A DNA stretch of 50,534 nucleotides from assembly GCA_024280885.1 (NCBI GenBank), contig JAJRPF010000010.1:1-50534 (forward strand), in the 5' to 3' direction. The stretch's first letter is position 1; each line of letters opens with the position of its first letter. Source of the DNA: Planctomycetota bacterium (GTDB taxonomy: Bacteria > Planctomycetota > JAJSAM01 > JAJVHW01). The position numbers and the translations under genes were made by a program. Below are positions 1 through 17,282 of the stretch, one piece after another. The notes beneath the pieces were generated by a model. It did no database searches. It was not told the origin of the DNA and worked only from the letters and a program-made list of their open reading frames with translations.

Positions 1-139
1 CACGACGAGCTCGAGTGCTGCGCGCTCGTCCGCTGCAAGTTCGATTGCGGGAGGACGCGGACCGCGACGCGGCGGGGGGACGGATGACATGCCAATCTAT
101 ATCGGCAAAACATACTGCGAACTTCCGCAGAGCAGTACT

Positions 140-180
140 AGGTCGGAACGACCCGTGCTCCGCACGGGGCGTGCCGACCT
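140..180 (-). terminator. Nested hairpin after rpsG, probable operon end
   Basis: A nested inverted repeat starts at the rpsG stop codon. The outer arms are 7 bp (140-146 with 174-180) and the inner arms are 7 bp (152-158 with 162-168) around a 3-base loop. On the minus strand no T-run follows, so it is either a non-canonical intrinsic terminator or an RNA-stabilising 3' end. Bases 1-139 show no convincing gene. Confidence 0.5.
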
Positions 181-655
181 ACCAAGCGAAGTGGCTGAAC
201 GCCTTGTTGGCGTCGGCCATCTTGTGCGTGTTCTCGCGCTTGGTGTACGCGCCACCTTCCTTGCGGTAGCCGGCGAGCAGCTCCTCAGCGAGGGTGACCG
301 CGAACGTGCGTCCGCGACGGCTCTTGCGCGCGACATCGAGGATCCAGCGGAACGCGAGCGACTGTTGGCGCGCACGGCTGACCTCAATCGGCACCTGGTA
401 CGTCGCACCACCGACGCGCTTGCTCTTGACCTCGACGTGCGGCTTCACGTTGTTGATCGCCTCGGAGAAGACCTTGACGGGGTCCTCGCCGGGGATCTTC
501 TCCGCGATGATCGCCAGCGCGGCATAGACCTGATTCTGGGCCGTCGCCTTCTCGCCGCTCTTCATCACGGAGTTGATGAACTTCGCGAGCAGGAGGCTCT
601 GATAACGAGGATCCGGCTTCAGGAACTGCGCTGTGGACTTGAACTTGCGAGGCAT
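179..655 (-). CDS. rpsG: 30S ribosomal protein S7
   Basis: S7 is a primary binder of the 3' domain of 16S rRNA and helps form the mRNA exit channel of the 30S head. The 158-residue product begins MPRKFKSTAQF and has the normal S7 length and pattern: a basic N-terminus, KFINSVMKSGEK near residue 25, the NVKPHVEVKSKRVGGATYQVP beta-hairpin region, and a C-terminus ending KAFSHFAW. The start at 655 excludes 33 upstream codons that do not look like S7. No clear Shine-Dalgarno precedes it. It is the last gene of the superoperon, 161 bases after rpsL; the usual next gene, fusA, is not seen before the window edge. Confidence 0.97.
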   Translation of the reverse strand: MPRKFKSTAQFLKPDPRYQSLLLAKFINSVMKSGEKATAQNQVYAALAIIAEKIPGEDPVKVFSEAINNVKPHVEVKSKRVGGATYQVPIEVSRARQQSLAFRWILDVARKSRRGRTFAVTLAEELLAGYRKEGGAYTKRENTHKMADANKAFSHFAW

Positions 656-816
656 GTGGTTTTCTCGGTGTATCTCTCGATTGAGCCGCCATCCGGTGCC
701 AGACGGCTCGGAACGGTGCGACAGAGAACTGCGCGGCGGAGAACCGCTTTGCAAATAGAAGCTGGCCTGCGTGTCACGGGCCAGCCAGCGCTCTGCGCTG
801 GCTTATCTGCGCTGAC

Positions 817-1188
817 TTACTTGGGCCGCTTCGTCCCGTACTTCGAGCGGCTACGGCGACGACCGTCGACACCGGTTGCGTCGAGGACTCCGCGCACGAT
901 GTGATAACGCACACCGGGAAGGTCCTTCACGCGACCACCGCGCACGAGCACGATCGAGTGCTCCTGCAGGTTGTGGCCCTCGCCGGGGATGTACGCCGTG
1001 ATCTCCTTGCCGTTCGACAACCGAACGCGCGCGATCTTTCGAAGAGCCGAGTTCGGCTTCTTCGGCGTCATCGTCTTCACCTGGACGCAAACGCCGCGCT
1101 TGAACGGGCACTTCTCCAGGACCGGGGCCTTGGACTTGTCCACCTGGCGCTTGCGGCCCTTGCGGACGAGTTGGTTGATGGTCGGCAT
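817..1188 (-). CDS. rpsL: 30S ribosomal protein S12
   Basis: S12 sits at the decoding centre of the 30S subunit and controls accuracy. The product is 123 residues, the family's usual length, starting [13 protein letters not shown]. The [11 protein letters not shown] loop keeps the lysine (equivalent to E. coli K42) whose change gives streptomycin resistance, and [12 protein letters not shown] keeps the second resistance lysine and the aspartate that many bacteria methylthiolate. The start at 1188 is chosen from the family N-terminus; an open upstream extension of 35 codons is not conserved. It follows rpoC in the same transcript with a 175-base gap containing a small tandem repeat (1208-1236). 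The Shine-Dalgarno is weak. Confidence 0.97.
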   Translation of the reverse strand: MPTINQLVRKGRKRQVDKSKAPVLEKCPFKRGVCVQVKTMTPKKPNSALRKIARVRLSNGKEITAYIPGEGHNLQEHSIVLVRGGRVKDLPGVRYHIVRGVLDATGVDGRRRSRSKYGTKRPK

Positions 1189-1207
1189 CGTGTAGTGGTC
1201 TCTCGTT

Positions 1208-1236
1208 TCTCTCGGGAACCATCTCTCGGGAACCAT
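1208..1236. repeat. Tandem 14-base direct repeat in the rpsL leader
   Basis: A 15-base string (1208-1222) recurs at 1222-1236 with a 14-base period and no mismatch. It lies 20 bases upstream of the rpsL start codon, inside the transcribed rpoC-rpsL spacer. Function unknown; it may be a simple slippage duplication. Confidence 0.8.
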
Positions 1237-1363
1237 GCGCGGCGGACTCTGCAATTCTGGACTCTGAGCCTCGAACGCACGGAAGTCCCGCACTCTATCC
1301 TCGACACGGTCGCCACCGCGAATTTCTCGCAGGGCGTCGGTCGATCGTCACTCCGGACGCGAG

Positions 1364-5497
<4,134 letters not shown>

Positions 5498-5679
5498 ATT
5501 GCTCCTTCGCCGGCGGGTCGCGCCGACTGCGGGATCTCGTTACTGACTTCGCTGGCTGTGTTCGTCTCGTAGGTCTCGATCGCGGATCGGTCCGGACCGC
5601 CGACCTGTCTTCGCCGAAGCGTCTCGGTCACCCCGACATGGGTGACGACGAACGAGACGCCCCGACTGCAGGGCCTGCG

Positions 5680-9423
<3,744 letters not shown>

Positions 9424-9633
9424 AGCGGGGCTTCTCCGGTCGTGTGGTCAGCGGTCATGGCGCGGATCAGTGCGGACTGCATGGGGACGGACGAAAACGC
9501 CGTCTCCTTCGCTGCGGGTCCCGTCCGTACGGGGCCCTCCGGGACAGATCGCTCGACACGCCAAGTGCGCTTCGCGGCTCTCGCCGCGCGCGTCAATCGG
9601 ACGTATTCGAGCATGTCCATCCAAACGGGGCCG

Positions 9634-9667
9634 GGCGGACCGGGGTGCAAGCGCCCCCCGGCCCGCC
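9634..9667 (-). promoter_or_regulatory. 12-bp stem hairpin in the rplL-rpoB spacer
   Basis: The 323-base spacer 9424-9746 has no gene. It contains a 12-bp stem (9634-9645 with 9656-9667, one G-U pair) around a 10-base loop, about 80 bases after the rplL stop. There is no T-run on the minus strand. In E. coli the rplL-rpoB spacer carries a partial terminator and an RNase III site, and this hairpin is a candidate for the same role: reducing polymerase-subunit expression relative to L7/L12. Confidence 0.55.
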
Positions 9668-9746
9668 TTGTGGGGGCCTTCCAACTGGTGTGGCAACGCG
9701 CGCTGCCGCATCTCCGTCGGAGGTCTCCTGAGAAACCAGCAGTTCC

Positions 9747-10124
9747 TTAGGAAAGTGCGACCTTGGCGCCAGCGGCTTCGAGCTCCGCCTTGACCTTCTC
9801 GGCCTCTTCCTTCGGCAGGTCTTCCTTGATCTTCGACGGGCAGGCATCAACGAGGCCCTTGGCCTCCTTGAGTCCGAGGCCCGTCGCCGCGCGCACGGCC
9901 TTGATGACCTGGATCTTGTTCGCGCCGATCTCCTTGAGCTCGACGGTGAACGCAGTCTGCTCTTCCTCGACGGGAGCGGCTGCTGCCGGGCCGGCGGCTG
10001 CCGCAGGAGCGGCTGCCGTCACACCGAAGACATCTTCGATCTGGTTCTTGAGCTCGGCGAGCTCGAGTGCGGTCATACCCTTGAGGGTCTCAATCACCGA
10101 CGTGACGGAATTCGACTCAGACAT
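9747..10124 (-). CDS. rplL: 50S ribosomal protein L7/L12
   Basis: L7/L12 forms the flexible stalk that recruits translational GTPases. The 125-residue product starts [28 protein letters not shown], followed by an Ala/Pro-rich hinge around residues 38-52 and the globular C-terminal domain ([24 protein letters not shown] block, then [15 protein letters not shown]). An AGGAGG lies 7 bases upstream of the ATG at 10124 and decides the start over upstream open codons. It follows rplJ by 142 bases. Size and hinge are typical. Confidence 0.96.
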   Translation of the reverse strand: MSESNSVTSVIETLKGMTALELAELKNQIEDVFGVTAAAPAAAAGPAAAAPVEEEQTAFTVELKEIGANKIQVIKAVRAATGLGLKEAKGLVDACPSKIKEDLPKEEAEKVKAELEAAGAKVALS

Positions 10125-10266
10125 TGGTGTCCTCCTGCATGGCTCTCGCGGTGGAGAGCGCTCTTCGACCCGTTCGGGCCGCGTGTACTTCGATTGGTAG
10201 GGTTGGTTTCGTACTTCGTGGTCGTCGCACGTGATCGTTGCGCGACGTCCGGGAGCGACCGATCCG

Positions 10267-10806
10267 CTAGGCGGCGGCCGACTCCTTCTGCTCGCGAACG
10301 GCATCGACTGCACGGGCTACGCCCGCCAGCATCTCGTTGACCTGAATGGCGATGTTCTGCATCGGAGCGACGACCGTGGACGCGATCATGCCGAGCAGTT
10401 GATCCCGCGAAGGGAGTGTCGCCAGCATGGCAACGTCGGAGGCTTCGAGGACGCGACCGTCCATATAACCCCCGAGGATCTTGATCCCGCCGTCCTTGTT
10501 CGCATTCGCGAACTCGGTAAGGACGCGCGAAACGGAGAGAACCGCCTCGTCACCCTCGCCGTGGGCGATGGCGCTCATGCCGTCGAGAACACCATCGAGG
10601 CCGTCCAGCCCCAGGTCCTCGAAAGCCTTCGCGGCCACACGGTTGCGGAGCACGGTCATCCGCGCGCCCTCGGCGCGCAGCTTTCCGCGGAGATCGTTCG
10701 ACTTCTCGACCGTCAGGCGGTCGAGTTGGACGACGACAACGTCCCGGGCATCACCCAGGCGCGTCTTTACGTCGGCGGCCAGATAGCGCTTCAAAGCTTT
10801 GCTCAT
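10267..10806 (-). CDS. rplJ: 50S ribosomal protein L10
   Basis: L10 anchors L7/L12 dimers to the ribosome through its C-terminal helix. It has 179 residues, starting [17 protein letters not shown]. The RNA-binding N-domain contains [20 protein letters not shown], and the C-terminal helical, Ala-rich tail ends [17 protein letters not shown] lies 5 bases upstream of the ATG. Only 9 bases separate it from the rplA stop, so there is no room for the long autoregulatory L10 leader known in E. coli and B. subtilis; any L10 control must act elsewhere. Confidence 0.95.
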   Translation of the reverse strand: MSKALKRYLAADVKTRLGDARDVVVVQLDRLTVEKSNDLRGKLRAEGARMTVLRNRVAAKAFEDLGLDGLDGVLDGMSAIAHGEGDEAVLSVSRVLTEFANANKDGGIKILGGYMDGRVLEASDVAMLATLPSRDQLLGMIASTVVAPMQNIAIQVNEMLAGVARAVDAVREQKESAAA

Positions 10807-10815
10807 CGTGGCCTC

Positions 10816-11502
10816 CTATTGAATGTCCAGACGCAGTCCGGGGCCCATCGTGGATGCGATCGAGACACGCTGCATATAGGTGCCCTTCGAGGAGACCGGC
10901 TTGGCCGCCCGCACTGCATCCACGAACGCCAGGACGTTTTCTTCAAGCTTGTCTTGGTCGAAACTCGCCTTGCCGACCGGCGCATGGACGTTCGAACCGG
11001 AGTCGACGCGGTACTCGACCTTGCCAGCCTTGTACGCTTGAACGGCGTCGGCGACGTCGTTCGAAACGGTGCCAGCCTTGGGCGAGGGCATCTTGCCCTG
11101 CGGGCCGAGGACCCGACCGAGCTTGCCGACGTGACGCATCATCGCGGGAACCGCGATGGCGACGTCGAACTCGGTCCAGCCACCCTGGATCTTCTCCACG
11201 AGTTCGGTGCCGCCCACGAAGTCGGCGCCTGCCTCCTCCGCTTCCTTGGCCTTGTCGCCCTCGGCGAAGACGAGCACGATCCGCGCACGCCCGCCCAGCC
11301 CATGGGGCAAGACGACGCTTCCGCGGACCTGCTGATCGCCCTTCCGGGGATCGACGCCGAGACGTAGATGAACCTCTACGGTCTCGTCGAACTTCGCGGA
11401 CGCCAGGCTCTTGACGAGCGCGACCGCCTCGGGCACGGGATAGCGTCGGTCACGATCGACCTTCGCATGCGCTGCCGAGTAGCGCTTGGAACGTGTTGCC
11501 AT
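10816..11502 (-). CDS. rplA: 50S ribosomal protein L1
   Basis: L1 forms the mobile L1 stalk on 23S rRNA and, in many bacteria, represses its own operon. It has 228 residues, beginning [16 protein letters not shown]. Characteristic blocks are [39 protein letters not shown] and the signature [26 protein letters not shown] lies 6 bases upstream of the ATG. It is 121 bases after rplK and 9 bases before rplJ. Confidence 0.96.
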   Translation of the reverse strand: MATRSKRYSAAHAKVDRDRRYPVPEAVALVKSLASAKFDETVEVHLRLGVDPRKGDQQVRGSVVLPHGLGGRARIVLVFAEGDKAKEAEEAGADFVGGTELVEKIQGGWTEFDVAIAVPAMMRHVGKLGRVLGPQGKMPSPKAGTVSNDVADAVQAYKAGKVEYRVDSGSNVHAPVGKASFDQDKLEENVLAFVDAVRAAKPVSSKGTYMQRVSIASTMGPGLRLDIQ

Positions 11503-11623
11503 CTTCTACCTCGCTCCCCGAGTTGGTGCCGTGGGGCACGCCCGGGTTCGGACGCGATTGGATCGGAACCACCATGATCCCGACGTTGCTCTGTCTGTCT
11601 TGTGCCTCCGGCCTTCGCCGAAT

Positions 11624-12052
11624 TCAGCCCTCGACGGCAATGCCGGAGGAGCGGGCCGTGCCCGCGATCATCCGACAAGCGGCCTCCATGGACGCCGCAC
11701 CGAGGTCTTCCATCTTGATCTTGGCGATCTCTTCGAGATCGGCCTGGGTCACAGTGCCGACGGTCTCGGTCCCGGGCGTATTCGCGCCCTTCGCAAGCTT
11801 CGCGGCGCGCTTCAGCAGCACCGCCGCCGGAGGCGACTTGATGATGAAGTCGAAGCTGCGGTCTTTGTAGACCGAGATCACGACCGGGAGGATGAGTCCG
11901 TTGCGATCCGACGTCTTGTCGTTGAACGACTTGACGAATTGACCGATGTTCACGCCGTGCTGACCGAGGGCAGGGCCCACAGGCGGTGCAGGCGTCGCCT
12001 GTCCACCCGGGATCTGCAGCTTGATCGAACCGGTAAGTTCCTTCTTTGCCAT
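11624..12052 (-). CDS. rplK: 50S ribosomal protein L11
   Basis: L11 binds the GTPase-associated region of 23S rRNA. The 142-residue product has the proline-rich N-domain ([20 protein letters not shown]) that contacts thiostrepton-type antibiotics in other bacteria, and the RNA-binding C-domain with [15 protein letters not shown] and the terminal [21 protein letters not shown] lies 7 bases upstream of the ATG. It follows nusG by 63 bases, the usual neighbour. Confidence 0.97.
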   Translation of the reverse strand: MAKKELTGSIKLQIPGGQATPAPPVGPALGQHGVNIGQFVKSFNDKTSDRNGLILPVVISVYKDRSFDFIIKSPPAAVLLKRAAKLAKGANTPGTETVGTVTQADLEEIAKIKMEDLGAASMEAACRMIAGTARSSGIAVEG

Positions 12053-12115
12053 CTCGTCGCTCCGCTCCGCTCGGTCGCCGCGATCCCCCGGTGGGAATGC
12101 TGCAGCGAGCCCGAA

Positions 12116-12640
12116 CTAGATCGCTTCTACCTGCCAGTACTCGAGTTCGACCGGGGTCGGGCGGCCAAAGATCGTAACGATCACCTTGACCATGCCCTTC
12201 TCTGCATCGACGTCGTCCACGACGCCGTCGAAGCTCTCGAAGGGACCTTCCTTGACCTTCACGGCCTCGCCCTTCTGGAACTTGATCTGGATCTTCGGCT
12301 TCTCTTCCGACTGCTTCATGAGCGCCTTGAGACTCTCGACTTCCTTCGGCGTCATCGGGGCGGGATGCCCATGCGCGCCGACGAAGTCGCCGATCCCATT
12401 CGCTTCGCGGATCAGGAACCACGCGTCGTCCGTGATCTCCATCTCGCAGACGAGGTAGCCCGGATACAGCTTCCGTTTCCGGGTTTTCTTCTTGCCGTTC
12501 TTGATCTCGGAGACGGTCTCGCTGGGCACGAGCACCTGCGGAATCGTCTCCTCAAGCCCCGCCGCGGCGACCTGCTTGCGCAGATTGGCCGCGACGCGCT
12601 CTTCGCGCCCACTCTGTACCCGCAGTACGTACCAGTTCAC
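12116..12640 (-). CDS. nusG: Transcription termination/antitermination factor NusG
   Basis: NusG binds RNA polymerase through its NGN domain and Rho or S10 through its KOW domain. The 174-residue product starts MNWYVLRVQSGREERVA; the NGN core includes RKRKLYPGYLVCEMEI, and the C-terminal KOW motif is at FQKGEAVKVKEGPFESFDG. The C-terminal block VIVTIFGRPTPVELEYWQVEAI is typical. It lies 36 bases after secE. There is no inserted domain between NGN and KOW apart from a short charged linker. Confidence 0.97.
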   Translation of the reverse strand: MNWYVLRVQSGREERVAANLRKQVAAAGLEETIPQVLVPSETVSEIKNGKKKTRKRKLYPGYLVCEMEITDDAWFLIREANGIGDFVGAHGHPAPMTPKEVESLKALMKQSEEKPKIQIKFQKGEAVKVKEGPFESFDGVVDDVDAEKGMVKVIVTIFGRPTPVELEYWQVEAI

Positions 12641-12676
12641 GTTTGCCCCATACCCTTCCGCGTACGCTGCGCTCGC

Positions 12677-13156
12677 TCAGGCGATGCCTGAGAAGAGCTC
12701 CATGATGCCCCGGATGATCAGGTCGTAGACGAGGATCGTCCCCACCAGGGTCACTGTGAAGGCACTGACGATCAGCGTGCTCTGCCAGGCGTCGGAGAAA
12801 CTCGGCCACGAGACCTTGTGGAGTTCCGCCTCCATCTCGATGAGCAAATCCGCCCACTTAGGAGTGTTCAAGAACGACCAGAACCAGAGAGCTGTCGCCG
12901 CCAAAGCGACCAATGAAATGGTGAACGCGGGTCCGAAACGCTGCGTGACGACGACGAGGTCGAGCATCCAGGCCTCATCGGGCGACGCGCCACCAGCCCA
13001 TGTGAACTGGTTCCACGCGTAGCCCAACTTGCTCCAGATCAGCGGCAACGCGAGCATCAACGACGTGGAGCCCCAAGCGGCCAGGAACCAACCCGTGAGC
13101 AACACGAGCGTCCTGGAGGTCTTCGCCTGGCCTGGCTTGTACGCCTCGAATGACAA
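12677..13156 (-). CDS. secE: Preprotein translocase subunit SecE, three membrane segments
   Basis: SecE stabilises the SecY channel. The conserved SecE core ELHKVSWPSFSDAWQSTLIV precedes the last membrane helix. Two more hydrophobic stretches lie upstream (about residues 15-37 and 70-92), giving three segments as in E. coli rather than the single one of most bacteria. The start is uncertain: the frame stays open back through tRNA-Trp. I choose TTG at 13156 because GGAGG lies 5 bases upstream and the next residues (FEAYKPGQ) resemble extended SecE N-termini; TTG at 13177 and GTG at 13249 are alternatives. It precedes nusG by 36 bases. Confidence 0.88.
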   Translation of the reverse strand: MSFEAYKPGQAKTSRTLVLLTGWFLAAWGSTSLMLALPLIWSKLGYAWNQFTWAGGASPDEAWMLDLVVVTQRFGPAFTISLVALAATALWFWSFLNTPKWADLLIEMEAELHKVSWPSFSDAWQSTLIVSAFTVTLVGTILVYDLIIRGIMELFSGIA

Positions 13157-13317
13157 ATCCGCCTCCGCCTTCTTCAAACCGCTCGCGTGCGGTACGTATC
13201 TGGTCCATGTGGCCGTCGCCAGATCTGGTGACTCAGCCCCAACTCTCACGCGCCCCAGATGGTAGATGCCTGCTGACAGGTGCCTGCCAACCGAAGCGCC
13301 CGGCACGCACAACCCGG

Positions 13318-13390
13318 CAGGACGCGAGGGAATCGAACCCCCAACCTCCCGGTTTGGAACCGGGTGCTCTACCAATTGAGCTAGCGTCCT
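13318..13390 (-). tRNA. tRNA-Trp (CCA anticodon)
   Basis: Read on the minus strand, the 7-bp acceptor AGGACGC/GCGTCCT closes a full cloverleaf. The anticodon stem is CCCGG/CCGGG with loop TTCCAAA, anticodon CCA. The T-loop is TTCGATT and the discriminator is G, as expected for bacterial tRNA-Trp. CCA is not encoded. It sits between rpmG and secE, and would be processed out of the same transcript. Confidence 0.96.
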
Positions 13391-13449
13391 CAAGCCGGCT
13401 CAACACTCCGGCCGCGAGGCAAACCCCTCGGCCGAAGCGCGTCATATCT

Positions 13450-13614
13450 CTACTTCTTCTTTTCCTTGTGCACCTTGTGCGCCCGGCAGAAAGAGCAGTA
13501 CTTGGAAATGTTGAGCTTGTACTCGCCCTTGGTGCGACGCGGCTTCCGGTAGTTCCGGTTGCCGCAGTCAGGGCACTGCAGGCTCACCCACTCGCGGTTT
13601 TGCGTCTTGGCCAT
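13450..13614 (-). CDS. rpmG: 50S ribosomal protein L33, zinc-ribbon form
   Basis: A 54-residue protein starting MAKTQNREWVSLQCPDCG. It is L33 of the cysteine-containing type: C14/C17 and C40/C43 form a zinc ribbon, with the conserved YRKPRRTKGEYKLNISKYC block between. L33 lies near the E site of the 50S subunit. Only 4 bases separate its ATG from the tuf stop, so translation is probably coupled. It is followed by tRNA-Trp and secE, the standard order in many phyla. Confidence 0.95.
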   Translation of the reverse strand: MAKTQNREWVSLQCPDCGNRNYRKPRRTKGEYKLNISKYCSFCRAHKVHKEKKK

Positions 13615-13618
13615 CGAG

Positions 13619-14821
<1,203 letters not shown>

Positions 14822-14870
14822 CTTCCGATCTCCATCCTTCACTTGCGTCTACGTCGTCTGGGCCGCCTGG

Positions 14871-14942
14871 AGCTGCCGATGGGACTTGAACCCATGACCT
14901 CCTCCTTACCAAGGAGGTGCTCTACCACTGAGCTACGGCAGC
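14871..14942 (-). tRNA. tRNA-Thr (GGT anticodon)
   Basis: The minus-strand cloverleaf has acceptor GCTGCCG/CGGCAGC, anticodon stem CCTCC/GGAGG with loop TTGGTAA (anticodon GGT), T-loop TTCAAGT and discriminator T. CCA is not encoded. A tRNA-Thr directly before tuf is a common arrangement. The 223 bases between it and tRNA-Gly hold no further tRNA that I can fold; the tRNA-Tyr often found here is instead at 40070. Confidence 0.96.
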
Positions 14943-15165
14943 AAGACTCCGGGCACCCCGGCCGACGACTCGATCGCCTGACACTGAGTTCTTGGAATTG
15001 ACTCTTCTTCTGACCAATCGGCACGGCGCCCACGGGTCCCAACTAACACGAGTTCCAACTATCCGGCTCTGGATCGCCGGCACTGCTTCTCTCTCGAGCC
15101 TCGCTGGCGAACGGACCCCACATGGGCATCCTCACTGAGCTCGTCCTCATTCGCCGGCGCGTTGG

Positions 15166-15236
15166 AGCGGGCGAAGGGAATCGAACCCTCGTGAGTAGCT
15201 TGGAAGGCTACCGCTCTACCATTGAGCTACGCCCGC
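15166..15236 (-). tRNA. tRNA-Gly (TCC anticodon)
   Basis: The minus-strand cloverleaf has acceptor GCGGGCG/CGCCCGC, anticodon stem GTAGC/GCTAC with loop CTTCCAA (anticodon TCC), T-loop TTCGATT and discriminator T. It is the first gene of the superoperon, about 130 bases downstream of the predicted promoter. Confidence 0.96.
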
Positions 15237-15363
15237 TCTGCGCACCGAACCCTTACCGAACCATGCCCCCAGCCTCGTTTCGGTCGCCCGAGACGACGAT
15301 TTAGGTGGGGATCAAAGCCTTCGGTTGGGGGTTGGGAGCGCCGGACCGGCGCGAAACCCCGAG

Positions 15364-15392
15364 ACTGTAGGGAACCCCCCGAAACGGTCCAA
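15364..15392 (-). promoter_or_regulatory. Sigma70-type promoter for the tRNA-tuf-rpo superoperon
   Basis: On the minus strand TTGGAC (15387-15392) is followed by a 17-base spacer and TACAGT (15364-15369), close to the TTGACA/TATAAT consensus. The spacer holds a run of six Gs. It lies about 130 bases upstream of tRNA-Gly, in the gene-free stretch 15237-15552, whose only other visible element is the hairpin after mscS. Confidence 0.6.
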
Positions 15393-15504
15393 CTTTTTGT
15401 GCGCTCGGATTCCCTTCATCCGAGGTGGGCTCCGCGCGCCGCCGCGCAGAGGGCTCCGAACGCGATGCCTTGTAGGCGGTACGCAGGCTCGATCCGGCAC
15501 GCTT

Positions 15505-15544
15505 CGCGCCCGCCCTCACATCGCTGCGAGAGCGGGCGGACGCG
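15505..15544 (-). terminator. Hairpin directly after mscS
   Basis: An 11-bp stem (15505-15515 with 15534-15544, one G-T pair) encloses an 18-base loop, 8 bases beyond the mscS stop. It lacks a T-run. It would separate the mscS transcript from the superoperon promoter 110 bases further on. Confidence 0.5.
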
Positions 15545-15552
15545 CCACTTTG

Positions 15553-16470
15553 TCAGCCTGCCGGGTCGAGGTGCACATCCCGCTGCGGGAATGGGATCTC
15601 GACGCCCTGGGCATCGAAGGCCTTCTTGATCGCCTCGTGCGTCGCGAACCACACCGGCCAGTAGTCGGTGGGCTTGACCCAGGGTCGGACGACGAAGTTC
15701 ACGCTGCTGTCGCCGTGCTCGACCATCGCCACGGTCGGCTCTGGGCTCTTCAGCACGAGATCCTGAGCAGTCAGGCACTCCATCATGATCCGCTTGGCCT
15801 TGTCGATATCGTCGCCGTAGCTGATCCCGAACGTCATGTCGATGCGGATCGTGCCGTTGGCGGTCAGGTTCTCGATGTTCGCCCCGGTAATCCCGGAGTT
15901 CGGCACGATGACCTTCTTGCCGTCCGGTGTATCGATCACTGTCGCAAAGAGTTCGATCTCACGCACGACCCCGAAGACGCCAGCGGCGGTGACGAGATCG
16001 CCCACCTTGATCGGCTTGAAGAAGATCATCAGCACGCCTGCGGCAAAGTTGCCGAGCGAGCCCTGGAGCGCGAAGCCGATGGCGAGACCCGCAGCGGCGA
16101 CTACTGCCGTCAGCGAGGACGTATCGACGCCGATCTGATTGAGGGCCGCGATCGCGACGACCACGATCAAGATCGCGTGGATGATGTTTCCGAAGAAACC
16201 GACGAGCGTCTCCTCGAACTTGGCGCCCCGCAGCCCCTTCTTGAGGATGTTGGCGATCACGCCCGCCACCCATTTTCCGATGACGAAAATCAGCAGCGCG
16301 ATGACGAGGTTCTTCCCCACGTCGATTGCCATGTCGGCCAGCCGCTCGGGGTTCATGATGAGATCCATGAACGACTCCGCTATTTGTTCCTCCTCGGGGG
16401 GAGGCAGTTCCGCTTGCGCAGCTGCCGCCGCGCCACCCTCCTGAGCCAGCAGGAATAGAAGAGACTCCAT
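15553..16470 (-). CDS. mscS: Small-conductance mechanosensitive channel, MscS family
   Basis: The channel opens under membrane tension to release solutes after hypo-osmotic shock. It has 305 residues: a short N-terminal helix, an acidic/proline-rich linker (about 20-30), membrane helices near 45-70 and 90-110, and the pore-lining Gly/Ala helix AAAGLAIGFALQGSLGNFAAG, followed by the beta-domain (GVFGVVREIELFATVIDTPDGKKVIVPNSGI) and the alpha/beta C-terminal vestibule. The start at ATG 16470 has GGAGG 6 bases upstream; the preceding in-frame GTG (16473) is too close to it. The length is near E. coli MscS (286). It is monocistronic by context. Confidence 0.93.
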   Translation of the reverse strand: MESLLFLLAQEGGAAAAAQAELPPPEEEQIAESFMDLIMNPERLADMAIDVGKNLVIALLIFVIGKWVAGVIANILKKGLRGAKFEETLVGFFGNIIHAILIVVVAIAALNQIGVDTSSLTAVVAAAGLAIGFALQGSLGNFAAGVLMIFFKPIKVGDLVTAAGVFGVVREIELFATVIDTPDGKKVIVPNSGITGANIENLTANGTIRIDMTFGISYGDDIDKAKRIMMECLTAQDLVLKSPEPTVAMVEHGDSSVNFVVRPWVKPTDYWPVWFATHEAIKKAFDAQGVEIPFPQRDVHLDPAG

Positions 16471-16498
16471 CACGCACCTCCATCAACATGCCCATCGC

Positions 16499-16525
16499 GA
16501 CGCGCCCGACCCACCGGGTCGCGTC
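16499..16525. other. Hairpin between miaE and mscS
   Basis: A 10-bp stem with one bulged base (16499-16508 with 15 bases at 16515-16525) and a 6-base loop lies 29 bases upstream of the mscS start. It could be a terminator for miaE (146 bases after its stop) or a leader element for mscS. No T-run follows. Confidence 0.35.
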
Positions 16526-16670
16526 TGTCGATTCTGATCACTCGTGCGGCACGCGCGATGCGGCACACGCAGACCACCCTCTCAGCATGCATCGCGCGGC
16601 GTGCAGAATTCCAGCCTCGAAACGCGATCTCCGTTCGCACACACTTCGGAGCGCTGACGCAGCTGACCGA

Positions 16671-17261
16671 TCAGGCGTGCAAACGCGCCGCCGGATGGAC
16701 GCCTTCGAGAACGTCGGCCTCATACCGTGCGAGAGCCTCACTGCGGTCCCGGATTTCGGCTTCTCCGAAGAGGCCCGTATCACGCGCCATCTGAAGGTAC
16801 GCCCCGTGGTGGCGCGCTTCTGTCGCCAGCAATCCGGCGTAGAGAGCGCCCAGCTCTGGCTCCCCCACCGCGGGCAACGCCTCGGCGAGCGCCTGCATGC
16901 GCTCACACGAACGCGCCTCGATCAGCGAACAGACGATGAGCGTGTCGAGCAGTCGGCCCGGCTCCGCGGTTCGGCACCCCTGCTTCAGCCCCTTGGCGTA
17001 GTCGGTCGGCTGCAGACGGCGGAAGGCGATGCCGCGCTCCGCGAGGACCGCAAGCATCTGCTCGAAATGCGCGAGTTCCTCGCGGGCGATCGACGAGAGC
17101 GGCGCCATCAACGCGGTCTGGTCGGCGTAGCGGAAGATCAGGTTGATGGCCGTCGAGGCGGCCTTCTTTTCGCAGTGCGTGTGGTCGAGCAGGATCTCGT
17201 CCAGCCCAGCAATCGCGCGCTCGGTCCAGTCGGGGCCGGTCCGTGAAGCAAGTCCCAGCAC
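16671..17261 (-). CDS. miaE: tRNA-(ms2io6A37) hydroxylase MiaE
   Basis: MiaE is a non-haem di-iron monooxygenase that hydroxylates 2-methylthio-isopentenyl-adenosine at position 37 of tRNAs reading UNN codons, after MiaA and MiaB have acted. The 196-residue protein keeps the ferritin-like ligand set: E31 in HCEKKAAST, E62 and H65 in EELAHFE, E115 in IEARSCER, and E148/H151 in TEARHH. The start is GTG 17261 with a poor Shine-Dalgarno; it is 21 bases after the stop of a small lipoprotein gene. Neither miaA nor miaB is in this window. Confidence 0.9.
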   Translation of the reverse strand: MLGLASRTGPDWTERAIAGLDEILLDHTHCEKKAASTAINLIFRYADQTALMAPLSSIAREELAHFEQMLAVLAERGIAFRRLQPTDYAKGLKQGCRTAEPGRLLDTLIVCSLIEARSCERMQALAEALPAVGEPELGALYAGLLATEARHHGAYLQMARDTGLFGEAEIRDRSEALARYEADVLEGVHPAARLHA

Positions 17262-17282
17262 GCTCAGATCACCACGAGCAGA

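Noticed and set aside
13157..13393. N-terminal extension of SecE through tRNA-Trp
   Set aside because: The frame is open but its first residues are translated tRNA; GGAGG before TTG 13156 gives a better start.
14943..15165. A tRNA-Tyr between tRNA-Thr and tRNA-Gly, as in many tuf leaders
   Set aside because: No cloverleaf could be folded; tRNA-Tyr is found at 40070.
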